Assembly (NCBI GenBank): GCA_019693395.1
Contig: JAAMXP010001428.1
Coordinates: forward strand, 1-21,466
Direction: 5' to 3'
DNA: 21,466 bases
Source of the DNA: Ettlia oleoabundans
Lineage: Eukaryota > Chlorophyta > Chlorophyceae > Chlamydomonadales
Part shown: in pieces, positions 1-10,012 of the stretch
How positions within the stretch are numbered: position 1 is the first letter of the stretch
How the letters are laid out: each line of letters opens with the position of its first letter
Translations under genes and position numbers: made by a program
Notes under the pieces: generated by a model
Told to the model about the DNA's origin: nothing
Databases searched by the model: none
Seen by the model: the letters and a program-made list of their open reading frames with translations, nothing else

Positions 1-25
1 CCACCCACCCCACCCATCCACCCAC

Positions 26-3000
26 CTGTGACTGGAACTCTGGCATGAGGCGTGTGGCCGCCGCCGCCACTGCCTCCAGGAATGCGGGTGAGGGCTGCCA
101 GCCGGGACGCAGCTCTCGCGGCACGAATGTGGGCGGGTTGCCGCCCATGGTGGGGCCGATGCAGCCGCGTGTGCCGTTGCGCAGGTGTGCGCAGGCCCAT
201 ACCATGTTGGACAGCCCTTGAGGGATGAAGCTGTCTATATGCTGAACCACCTGCAGAGGCACAAAGGGGGGTGTTCCAACGTCAACGGGGTGTAGAAGCT
301 GGTGGGTATGGGGGGATAAAACAACACGTCACCCCCGTGCTCAAACCCTTGTACACATATGACAAGGCTGGCACTTGCAGTCACGGCAAAGCAGCTGCCT
401 GCCAGTAGGCCAAGCAGGCCAGCGAGCAGTGACACATCAAGCAGGACAGCCAAGTGAATTCTTTGGGTCCAGAGGCAAAGCCAGCACCACAGCCACACCT
501 CACCACGACAACTGAAGCACCCCACCCCACCCCTCCATCCCCCAACAGCAGCCTGCACACGCCTCACCCCTTTGAGCAGCGTGTCCAGGGCCTCCTCGCA
601 CAGCACCCCCAGCGTGCCCAGCGCCCAGATCACATTGCTCAGCTCCTGGGCCCGGTACTCCCCAGGCCGGTGAGACACAATGGCCAAGGCCAGCCGCCGC
701 GCAAGGTCTGCACGCTCAACGTCACCCAGGGCTGCAGAGGAGGGGGATGGGGGGGTGGGGGAGGGCGCCAACGGCGGGAAGAAAGTGGTGTTAGTGCGTT
801 GCCAAAATGCCAGGTGTACATGGGTGGGTGAGATTGTAGGACTGCGTGTGCGCATGGGCCCTTGGGTGTGGTTGGTTTCTGGGTACCAAAGTGCACAGAT
901 ATAGGGAAAGCCAGGGTAGCGTGCAAAGCAGCCCGTGCGGATCGACTGCTGAAAGTGTGGAGCAGCCCAATCACCTGCCAGCCCCCACATGGTGTTGGCC
1001 AAGCCGCGCGGCTGGTACTCCTCCACCATGCTTTCCACACACTCCAGCAGCAGGGCGTAGCAGGGGTGTGACACCACGCGCTTGCTGATGCCTGCGAGGG
1101 GGGCAGGCAAGGACGGGGGGTTTCATGGGGGAGAGAGTGAACGCCCGGCTGATGCACCAGGTCAGCAGTGCACGAGTAAAGAAGAAATGACTCCTGTGTC
1201 GCAGCATATCGGTGAGAACAGTAAAAACCGCAAACATCATGTTGTGCAGAACAACAAGGGCGTCTCAAGCTGCATCCGCTCACAAGTCAATCCAGCTGGC
1301 GCATGCCACATGCCAGTGCCGTGCTCAACGGTTTACAAACCAAACCCCAGAACCCCACAAGCGCAGCACTGCTGCCTGTTTTTGTAAGCATGCTGCCACC
1401 ACAACTGCCAACTCCAATGTAGACCACAGTTGTGCCACCAGGGGTCAGGCACGCCCGCGCTGCACCTGGCTCTACATCCTTGCGCCGGCGTGCCACCTTG
1501 CCCAGCCTGTGCATGGCTGTGCTGGTGTTGATGGTGTCCATGAGGTAGCCCACATCACGCACCAGCGAGAATATGGTGCCCACGCTGCAGCAGTGAGCAC
1601 AGCAGGGTGCATCACAGCGTCGCAGCACAGCAGTACACAGATTGAATGTAAAACGCAGGCGGAACAGCGCAATACAGCATTCAGGTTGTACCGCTCCTGC
1701 TCACTCACTCTGTGCTGTGCGACAGCATCTTGTTGATGCCGACGTTTAGGTAGCTGCTGAGCCCCACACCCTCCCTGCGACCCTGCTCTGTGGGCTGCCC
1801 ATCCTCGCCAACAACCCCTTGCGCTGCGATTGCGATGGTAGGAAGGGGGACAGACGTAGCGGGTGAGGCAGGGTTTGAGGGACATATCATGCTGAGCATG
1901 TGTGGCATAGCACCTGACACAGGTTGTCGGAGACGGCAGCAGCCGGCTGAGGGGTGGGAGATTCACCAGGTATGCTGGCACAGCAGGCGATTTGTGGGTG
2001 CAAATCAGCACTGGCATGCTGGCAACGCAAGCGGAGGAATCGCACTTGCAAGCAAGCACAGCCAGGCCTGCAAGTTGCAGCACAATCCCCAGCAGCATGG
2101 AAAGCAGGCCAGCAGGCTGGCATGGGCGGCTCCCAAGCTGTAGGCAAGGCAGCCAGCAGCAGCAGCAGGCACTTACCCTGGAGCAATCGCAGGAAATATC
2201 CCTCTGGCAGCATGCTGTCCTCGTAGTCAATCCGAGCATTACCGCTTTTAGGCCAGCGCTGCCGCTGCGGCGGCGTCAGCTGCCCGCCCACTCCTGCGCC
2301 ACGCTGCGCCTGCTGCCGCTGCTGCTGCGGTCCCGCTGCGCTCCCCGCTTTGCCACCGCTGCTGCCGCCGCTTCTGGGCACTGGAGGCGGCCAATCATAC
2401 TCGCTATCTGACTCCAGATCACTCGAGTAGGATGCCAGGGCACGGCCAGCGCTGCCAGGGGCACTCGGCCTATTGCTGGTGACCGCAGCAGAGTCCCCGC
2501 CGACACCAGCGCCCGTCTGCCCCTGCCGCTGCCTCCTCTGCTGCTGGTGCAGGTCCTGGCGCAGCGAACGTAGCGTGTGCTGCCTCCACTGCCGTCGCTG
2601 TTGCTGCAGGCCCTCATCTTTATCAGCGCTTGTGCTGGCATTGGCACTGCCGCCCTCTGACCTGCGGGACAGCGGCGGACCAGCCAGGCTGGCCAACGGC
2701 TTGCGCGGCTGCGAGGCCCATACCCCCTCCTGCTGTTGTTGCTGATCCTGTGGCTGCTGCTGCTCAGCCTCTGGATCAGTTGCACTGCTGCCGCGCTGGA
2801 GCGGGCGGGCAGGGCGACCCTGCCACCGCCACCTGCCGGCTCCGCCTGTGCTGTCGCTGCCAGCACTGCCTGCCGGCTGCTGGCCAGGCTGGGGCCACTG
2901 CTGGGGCGGGTTCCGCCAGCCCGTTGCATCCTTCCTGCCGGCCTTGCCTCCTCTTCCCACAAGCCTGCTCACAGCCGCCCCTGGCTCTGGATCGGAGGGT

Positions 3001-3190
3001 GGCGCTGCAGCCACCACCACCCGCCCACCGCCGCCGCCGCGCCTGCAAGCAGGGGGGCACCGTCCAGCAACCCTTAACGGCGTGTTGATGGGCTGGGTCC
3101 CTATTGCAATCCAAGCCGGTTAAGTCCTCACCTGATGCAGTTGCCCGGCGAGGGGCGTGAGGCACTCGGGCCCACGCTTACCAGGCCCAT
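26..3190 (-). CDS. Octotricopeptide-repeat (OPR/Tbc2-like, RAP-family) organelle RNA-binding protein, 5' part
   Basis: Seven exons on the minus strand, phase-consistent: 3190-3132, 3042-2177, 1823-1709, 1584-1466, 1091-975, 731-568 and 250-26, giving 555 codons before the gene leaves the window. Residues 1 to about 300 are Gln/Ser/Gly-rich low complexity. From about residue 390, helical repeats about 38 residues apart carry a shared signature: GLANTMWGLAALG, ELSNVIWALGTLG, GLSNMVWACAHL, preceded by a weaker NTSTAMHRLGKV. This repeat type is known from OPR proteins such as Chlamydomonas Tbc2 and from FASTK/RAP proteins, which bind organelle transcripts and control their stability or translation. 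The RAP domain, if present, would lie off the left edge. The ATG at 3190 (MGLVSVGPS...) is chosen because its short exon joins the next in phase; no ATG opens the big exon itself. Chloroplast targeting is inferred from the family. The RNA target cannot be told from sequence. Confidence 0.78.
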
Positions 3191-3526
3191 TGGGGTCTGG
3201 TGCAGAGGGGTTGGTCTGGTTCTAGCAAGCCGACATTATCTTAACAAAATGATATGGATCCCACAGACACCCTGCAGGGCTTCCCTCAGCCCCTGCTATC
3301 CACCTGGCGGTGTTGCAAAGTGGCAGTGAGCTGTAGGTCGAGGGTAACCTATCAAAAACCAATAAATATATTGCACAAGCCATGCCAGGGCAACCTGGCC
3401 GCAATGGGTACCGGTGGCCGACCCCAAAGCGATCCCGGGCTCCCTCTGAGATTAAGAAACTGTGGGAGAACTCGCGAGGCGTCCAATTGCGCGGCGATCG
3501 GGCCCTTCAACCATTTGATCATCAAA
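3191..3526. promoter_or_regulatory. Shared 336-bp divergent upstream region (OPR gene / BCCP gene)
   Basis: The region separates the two start codons of divergently transcribed genes. An AACCAATAAATATATT stretch at about 3356-3371 holds a CCAAT box next to an AT-rich TATA-like run, about 155 bases ahead of the BCCP start, and stands out from the GC-rich surroundings. No other coding signal was found. The promoter role is inferred from position. Confidence 0.5.
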
Positions 3527-5292
3527 ATGCAGGCAGCCATTGCAGAGCGTGCGTGCCTGGTGCGCGGCCAGGCCAGCAAGGCCTCGGTGCAGCCCCGTGC
3601 GATTCCCGCGGCCCCCAAGGTGCGCCAGATAGAGTTGTAAAGCACAATGCGCGTAATGGGAGCGCTGTGACGACCGGGGTATGCCTAAGGACGTCGATTG
3701 ACGCCCTGCCCTGCTGGGAGGTGCAGGCCCGTGCAGCGGTGCTGGCCAGGGCGGCTGCAGAGGAGGTGAAGGCCGCTAGCGCCAATGGCGCCCCTACCAA
3801 GGCCACCAACGGCGCCATGGACTTCGACGAGCTGACCGAGCTGATAAAGTGAGGGGTGGGCGGTGCACGGTGACCGCCAGAATGCTGCGCACGGGGCTCG
3901 CTACCTTGATTGTTGACCACGCGGATCTGAGAATACTTGCCAAGGAGCTGGAGGGATGTATGGTGGGGATGACACGATGTGGTGCCCCTTCTTTGACCTC
4001 GCCCTCGCTGAACTGACCTCTGCCGCTGCCACCTGAGTCGCTGCGCCATTGTGCACAATTTCTTGTTGCAACAGGATGGTGCACTCCACAGACATTGTTG
4101 AGCTGGAACTGAACAGCAAGAAGTTCAAGCTGTCAGTGAAGAAGAAGGAGGCACTGGAGGCAGCTGAGCCGCAGATCATCCACATGCAAGCACCTGCGGC
4201 ATACGCACCAGCCGCCCCGGCACCCATGGCCGCGCCTGCTGCACCGCCCGCGCCCGCCCCTGCGGCCGCAGCACCAGCACCCGCTGCACCTGCTGCCCCC
4301 AAGCCTGCTGCTGCCCCTGCTGCGGCTGACGGCAAGGAGCTTGTGTCTCCCATGGCGGGCACGCTGTACCGCTCCCCCGCCCCTGGCGAGCCGCCATTTG
4401 TCAAGGTGTTGTTGGTGGCTGGTGTCAGCTTGGCAGGGCAGGGGGATGGTTGGTAGATTGGCAGTTTGCAACACGGTGTTGGAGCTTATATGGGAAAAAA
4501 GCCGTCAGATGTACCATGACGTGCACGCTGTGCCTGGGGCTGTGTCCCACTTCTGCCTGCCGCCCTCCCTGCCTACGGTATTCTGTCATCCTGTTTTGCA
4601 GGAGGGCGATGTTGTGAGCAAGGGCCAGACAGTGTGCATCGTGGAGGTCAGTTATGCAGGCTGCAGGGGGGTGGGCGCATGACCTGCATATGGCGGCGGG
4701 AGTCGGTGGTTGCGCTGCAGTCCCTTACATTCTCCCAAGGATAATTCTTTGTATTATTTCCCCTTGTGATGCGCAGGCTATGAAACTGCTCAATGAGAGA
4801 AAGTATCGCTGCGTTCTGCTCTGGGCTCAGCCGGGGGCCCAGTGCCAGCATGGCAGCAGAGCGGCGCCATGCCCGGGGGCTGTGGCGCCTGCATGCGGTT
4901 TCTCAGCACTGCAGCTCCCAGCCACCATGCTTCTTGTATTTTTGAAGGGTTGCATCCAGCCATAACATTCTTTATTACAACTCGCCGGCCCAGGCACCTG
5001 ACGAGTTTGCTTGCCGCCTTCCCCCGTTGCTCGCTGCAGTTGAGGCGGAGATTTCTGGCACTGTCGTCAAGATCCTGGCGGAGAATGGCCAGGCCGTGCT
5101 GCCGGGCCAGGTGAGGGCGGAATTACATGGCTGCTGGGCCACTTCAGCAGGGGTGTGGGTGTGAAGGCGTTGTGGCACAGTGGGTGGAATGCGGAGCACA
5201 GCACACAAAACCTTATCCTCACTCCTGCAGTTACCACTCTTCCCTTGTCCCCTAATCTTGTCTTGCAGCCATTGCTCATCATCAAGCCTTGA
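3527..5292 (+). CDS. accB: Biotin carboxyl carrier protein of plastid acetyl-CoA carboxylase (BCCP)
   Basis: Seven exons: 3527-3619, 3727-3848 (or from 3721), 4075-4405, 4602-4646, 4777-4798, 5040-5110 and 5269-5292, giving about 235 residues. BCCP carries biotin between the biotin carboxylase and carboxyltransferase of the multisubunit enzyme that makes malonyl-CoA for fatty acid synthesis in the plastid. Residues 1 to about 55 are Ala/Arg/Ser-rich like a transit peptide. MDFDELTELIK then STDIVELEL form the N-terminal BCCP segment. An Ala/Pro linker follows, then the biotinyl domain: SPMAGTLYRSPAPGEPPFVK, EGDVVSKGQTVCIVE, AMKLLNE with biotinyl Lys about 200, then EAEISGTVVKILAENGQ and a C-terminal LLIIKP. 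Length and order match plant and algal BCCP. The fifth intron (4799-5039) lacks a GT donor: phase and the family-typical NEIEAE need a break after 4798, where the next bases are GAAAGT. The start ATG is the first in frame before the leader. Confidence 0.95.
4799..5039 (+). other. Intron of the BCCP gene with an apparent GA-AG boundary
   Basis: The upstream exon ends AATGAGA and the downstream one starts TTGAGGCGGAG. Joined, they read Asn-Glu-Ile-Glu-Ala-Glu, as expected after the biotinylation motif. The intron would start GAAAGTATCG and end CGCTGCAG. GAAAGT differs by one base from a perfect GTAAGT donor. The only nearby GT (GTATCG, donor at 4804) gives a frame that hits a stop just after the acceptor at 5040. 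The feature is either a rare non-canonical intron or a sequence error or variant at base 4800. Confidence 0.7.
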
Positions 5293-5603
5293 GCACCACC
5301 TGCAGTGCACGCAGGGCATGGCACAAGCACAGACCGCTGGAAGCAGTCGCCCTCTCGCTGCAGCAGCTCCCGCAACCGCTGTTGTCATCAACGCCCTTGC
5401 AGCTGCCTCACCCCGTTTCACTCCTTTTCTGTTGCACTGTATATTGCCTGCACCTGTTCCTCTTTCACACCGATCGTTGCTTTCAAACATCTTTGCTGCG
5501 ACTTCACTCTCCTCGCGCCCACCCCCGCCCGCCTGCTCCTGCAAGTTCTTGTACCCGCGGCCCACTGGGCAGCCTGAACAGGCACCCTATGCGCACTCTT
5601 ATT

Positions 5604-5705
5604 CTGTGACAACAAGTGCTCAGCAGTGGTGCTGCTTGCATAGGGGATGGCACGCTGTGACAACAAGTGCTCAGCAGTGGTGCTGCTTGCATAGGGGATG
5701 GCACG
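5604..5705. repeat. Perfect 51-bp tandem duplication, two copies
   Basis: Two adjacent copies at 5604-5654 and 5655-5705 start CTGTGACAACAAGTGCTCAG and end GGGGATGGCACG. No difference was seen between copies, so the duplication looks recent. The unit length is a multiple of three, but no gene is evident here. Confidence 0.93.
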
Positions 5706-6154
5706 CAACGCTGGGTGGTGGCATGCCTGTCAAGGCAGTGCAGCATGGAAACTGGGACGGCGGGCTGGCTGCCGTGCCTAGGCAGGTGTGAGTAGAGACA
5801 CAAGGCTGCAGACCCTCATCTACACTGAAATTGTTTATCGTGCTTATAGGTCTCACGAAGTTGAGCATGCACTCCATAATCCAGCGAGTACTTTTGCACA
5901 GCTGCATGAGCCCCGCTTCAAGCTCCATGAGCTTGCGGTCAACGCTGCACTCACTGGCAGCGGCATATCGAAGTTGTCAGTACACGATCTGTGGTGCCAG
6001 GCCCTTTGTCGATCCATGAAATGGTGAGGGTTTACGACAAAGCTGGGGGCACGAGATGAGCACCCACCCACCCACCAGCATGCTGTGCCCGGCCCAGCAC
6101 TCACACCCGGCTGGTGCAACTCCGTCACCATCCACTCGCTTCCACCTTCTGCAA

Positions 6155-6214
6155 CTCGAACAATTAGGAAAAAGGGGCCTGGGCCCTTGGGACCCGCCAC
6201 TTGACTTGTTCGAG
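6155..6214. repeat. Nested inverted repeat upstream of the TVP38 gene
   Basis: The outer arms CTCGAACAA (6155-6163) and TTGTTCGAG (6206-6214) are perfect 9-bp complements. Between them lies a second, imperfect palindrome around AAGGGGCCTGGGCCCTT (6172-6188). Together they could fold into a hairpin within a hairpin in the 5' leader of the downstream transcript. Function is unknown. Confidence 0.6.
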
Positions 6215-6355
6215 CCCCTTGCTCCCCAAGCCCTCGCCCAGCTCCAGTGTTGTGATCCAGGCCCACGGCACCCCTATTCTTCGTTCTGCAAACCGGTGGA
6301 GCCCGCCGGCACGCCAGACAGGGCACCCTCTGCGGAGTGCCCGAAGCAGGAGCGT

Positions 6356-9347
6356 ATGAATGGCAGAAGTAGCCCGCTGCGGCCTTCCCCGAGTGAGAAT
6401 ATGGACAAGGAACGGTCCATTCCTCTAGCGGAGGGACGCTACCAGTCTCCCCCCCCTGGAGTGGGTCCCGCCAGCGGGCAAGGCGGCGGCTCGCCCGTAA
6501 GTCCGCGTATGAACAGCACGGTCAGCAGCGATGCGGCAGAGTACTCGGAGAATGCTCGTCTGGTAGGCAGCTCAGCACTCAGCGACGATGGCATGACGCC
6601 TTTGATACATGTGAGTGGATGTGGCGGCGGGTACTGCGTTCCCGGTTGCGATTGGCACTGCCAGTTGCCGCATGGTCCTCGCTACCGCCTTTGTGTTATT
6701 GGTGCTGCAGCTTCTCCCTTTGCATAGCGATTGCAGTTGTTTCAAGATGCTTTGTGACGCTTAACTTGCTGACTAGCCTGTTGTCACCACTATTCGGCAG
6801 CTCCAGCCAACCCTTGGCCTGCATTCCTATGCTGCAGACCTCTCGCACGCGGAAAGAGAAGCTGATGCTATTCTGCAAGCGATTGTTAGCCTTCATTCTT
6901 TCGCACTGGTCCAAGGGCGTCATCATAGCTTTGCTGATCACCCTCATAGTGCTGATTTCCGTCAAGGTGGGGCCTGCGGTACCAGTAGGCCTTGTACAAC
7001 TGCCTCACGGAGGCTGTGCCACTTCCTGCCGGCCCCTCCTGCGCATGGCATCGCGTGGTGCTGCTTGCAAGGAAGTGCCCCTCCACTTCCTGGAGTAATG
7101 CATCGACCATGTCAAGCCTCTCTGCTCTTATCTCTCATGCATGCTTCTGCCCTTCTCTGCCTGTTTGCTAAAGTGCAGGGTTTTGGCTTCTTTGGCAACA
7201 TTCTGACATGGTTCCAGCGGCACAACGGCTGGGCCGGCTGGGGCATCTTTGTGGGTGCGTGGCTCATCTCTACCGCTGCTGTGCCGGCTCATGGTGTGCA
7301 TACATGCAGTTATGCCGAAACCCATGCTGGCAGCAGCAAGTGCCTGTGCCATTGCTTGACATGCATGTACACCCCTGCCTCTGCCCTGCTGCCCGCAGGC
7401 ATGTACACCGCTGTAGTGGCCCTGTTCCTGCCGGGGGTGGTGCTGATTTTGGGTGCGGGTTTTGTGTTTGGCTTCTGGCGCGGCCTGCTGGCAGTCTGGG
7501 CGGGCGGCGCTGTGGGACAGGCGCTGGCCTTCTTGCTGGCGCGCTACCTGTTCCACGGCTGGGTGGAGAGCACGCTGAAGCGCAAGTGGAAGAAGTGGGC
7601 CATCATTGACAAGGCCATTGAGCACGATGGCTGGAAGCTGGTGCTCATTATGCGCTTCAGCCCCATCATCCCCTACAACCTGGTAAGCGGCAGGCGGTGG
7701 GACTGATAACATTATAGAGGTGCTTTGGGCAGGGTTGGTAGGCAGCAGACGGCAGGAGGCAGTTTAGCAACAGGCTGCTTCTGCCCTTACGTACAGGACG
7801 CAACAATTGCTATGTTGGGCTGCCTGGCCTGTCAGTGCTTATCCAATGTACTATTGAAACGTTAAGCCTTGCTCGCCTGCCATGGCTGGCGCCCCTGTTG
7901 CAGCTCAACATTGCAATGGCCACCACCAACATTCCCTTCTGGCAGTTCGCACTGGTGTCAGCGGTGGGCATTGTCTACGAGTGTGCGGTGTTTGCATACT
8001 TTGGCAGGTGAGGGGCAGGAGGCACCACGCAGCGGATGGAGCGAAAGGTAGCGACAAGAACACCGGTATCTGCCTGGCGGCCTGCTGGCCTTCTGCAGTG
8101 TGTGGGGACCACCCTACACCATGCTGATGACCTGGGTGTTACCCTGCCAGTATTCCAGTTCCAGTCAAGTGTGTTGTTAAAAGCCAAGCAGTTGTCTTGA
8201 ATCAAACTTCCCTCCCTTGCGCAGCATGGCTGACAACATCCACTCCATCATCAGCGGGGAGGGCGGGCCGCCCCCCGTGTTTGAGTGGGTGATGTTGGGC
8301 ATATCACTGGTCATGTGTGTGGTGGGAGCACTGTTCGTCTCCTACTCCATCAAGTGAGTGACTGGGGATGAGGAGGATAAAGGGGTAGCGGCGGGAGGCA
8401 GGGTACAGCAAAGGCGCAGGCAGGGCAGTTGATGCATGGGCAGAGAGCACCCAACGCTGATTTTAGATTGCCTGCCGTATGTACAGAGCACCTAGAGCCA
8501 GCCCCAAACGACAGGGCGGGTGGCAATGGGGCAGACCAACACAAGGCAGGCATACTGAGTAGCTGTCCATTGCACGCGTCTCGCGCCTTTGCCAGCCTAC
8601 ATTTTCCGCTGGCGCCCCCTGCAGGCAAGCCATCAAGCGCGCTCAGACCCACATGAGCCCCGCGCAGCTGGAGAGCCTGGGGCTCGGTGGCGGCGGTGAT
8701 GGGATGCATGTGGATGGGGATGACCCCGAGGTTGGGGGCCACATGGACCGCTCCTACCCTGCAGCACTAGAGAGGGAGGGCTTTTTGGGCAGCAGCGCCT
8801 CATACTCAGCCCTGCAGCAGCTCACAAACAGTCCCGAGTTTGAGCTCAAGTCTGTCGGCAGCAGCGCGGCCCCCGCAGCAGGCGGCGGTGGCAGTGGAGC
8901 AGCACGGGACAAGGGGTGGCAGCCGGGGGGGAGCGGCAGCGGGCGGCTGGCGGTGACGGCAGCCAGCGGGAGCGGCAGCCTGCAGGTGATCGAGGCCCCA
9001 GGCTGGATTGCCGTGTGTCTGCCATGAAGCGTGGCTTGCATGGAGCTGCTGCATTTCGTGGCGACTATGCCGCTATTTGCCTTTGTCAGTCACTTTATGC
9101 TTCGAGGTTCCAATTCCCCTGCTGTTGTGCTTGATTGCAGACCTTGTTGGCAGCTGCGAGCGGTGCCACCGCATCTCGCAAACAGTCCTCCACCAAGCAC
9201 AAAGTCAGCCCCACCGCCTCGCTGGACAGGGGCCTAGCACGTTTTTCCGGCAACACTGAGGGCGGGCCCAGCGAGGACGGTGGGGAGCAGCCGCCAGCGC
9301 GCGCCACTCGGCGACACCCCTCCATCAGCAGCGAGAGCGCCCTCTGA
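6356..9347 (+). CDS. TVP38/TMEM64 family (VTT/DedA-like) membrane protein
   Basis: Eight exons: 6356-6610, 6838-6966, 7179-7254, 7399-7682, 7904-8007, 8225-8353, 8625-8985 and 9141-9347, giving 514 residues with phase kept throughout. The N-terminal 85 residues are polar. A first membrane segment follows (GVIIALLITLIVLISV), then the VTT core: GWGIFVGMYTAVVALFLPG, GAGFVFGFWRG, GGAVGQALAFLLARYL, MRFSPIIPYNLLN, a helix around WQFALVSAVGIVYE and a last segment WVMLGISLVMCVVGALFVSY. The FLPG, GxxxGxxxxFxxxR and RxSPxIPxNxLN motifs are those of the family (yeast Tvp38, human TMEM64, related to VMP1/TMEM41B). Members sit in Golgi, ER or plastid membranes, and related proteins scramble phospholipids. 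The 160-residue tail is Gly/Ser-rich and probably cytosolic. An in-frame ATG at 6056 would add 100 residues; 6356 is preferred because the extra part is low complexity and contains the inverted repeat. Confidence 0.9.
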
Positions 9348-10012
9348 GCTCAGCACCTCACACGGCTGGCTGGCATGTATGCAAGGGCCCACTGTTTACA
9401 CATGTCTGGGCCGGCCGTAACGTGCGGCCCCCATTTTCCCTGCCACTGGTGTGCATGCGCAATTGCAATATTCCTTTTCACTGTGTGTCAAATTTCCATA
9501 TCCCCTTGCCCGCTGCTTTTACTCTGCTCCTGCTTCGTCGCTGCCTGAGTATTCCTTTCCTACCAAGCACCCCTTTTGCTGCACTCTTTCCCTTGCAATG
9601 CATCATCAAGCTGTGCCGCGTTGCAATGTGAGCACCTGTGCAGGTTATCGCAGCACTTTGGCAACGAACAAGCAAAAGCAAAGCATACACATGGCAACTT
9701 TAACTGTCAACGCCCTTGCTGACTCTGCACACAGGTTACATTTCTTTCGGTGTCTCCAATGTTCTTGCCAGCGGCCCCGCTGGCTCAGTGATCTGTGTTT
9801 GGGAAGCCAGGCCGGGGCACCTCAGTGGGAACCTCTGGTGGCACACCAACCTTGGCCTTGGGCCCAACCTGCAAACTAGGACCTAAGAACAGTGTATGTT
9901 GACAACAGAAAACAGCAACCTGCCTTGGCGGCTTGAAACATACCCCATAACACAGAAAGCGCCATCCTGAATGGCAAGTTTACCACAGGCATGGCGCTCC
10001 CCCGTAGTCCCA
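9348..10012. other. Convergent 3' intergenic region
   Basis: The 665 bp lie between the stop of the plus-strand TVP38 gene and the stop of the minus-strand Pro-rich gene. No gene was recognised. TTACA at 9736-9740 reads TGTAA on the minus strand, 273 bases beyond the minus gene's stop, and may be its poly(A) signal. No TGTAA was found behind the TVP38 stop. Confidence 0.45.

Larger units (their letters stand above)
5293..6355. other. Intergenic region (BCCP 3' end to TVP38 5' end)
   Basis: No convincing gene was found in this 1.06 kb. It holds the 3' part of the BCCP transcript, a direct tandem duplication (5604-5705) and a nested inverted repeat (6155-6214). No TGTAA poly(A) signal was found after the BCCP stop. 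An ATG at 6056 opens 100 further codons in frame with the next gene; they are Pro-rich and look unlike a conserved domain, so they are left as possible 5' leader. Confidence 0.5.

Noticed and set aside
2276..2962. Long open frame of 228 codons on the minus strand inside the big OPR exon
   Set aside because: It overlaps the supported exon in another frame; openness follows from GC- and CAG-rich repeats and no domain is seen.
4804..5039. Canonical or U12-like donor GTATCG as the start of the fifth BCCP intron
   Set aside because: It leaves two bases over and gives a TGA directly after the acceptor. No other acceptor between 4981 and 5060 restores the frame into EAEISG.
5604..5705. Two-copy direct repeat as a CRISPR-like array
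   Set aside because: The copies abut with no spacer, only two are present, and the DNA is nuclear eukaryotic.
5788..6027. 79-codon plus-strand frame before the TVP38 gene
   Set aside because: There is no similarity to any family I recognise, no splice partner, and a shifted frame is equally open; it is probably chance.
6056..6355. N-terminal extension of the TVP38 protein from the ATG at 6056
   Set aside because: It is open and in frame but low complexity, includes the inverted repeat, and no conserved family sequence lies there. It is kept only as an alternative start.
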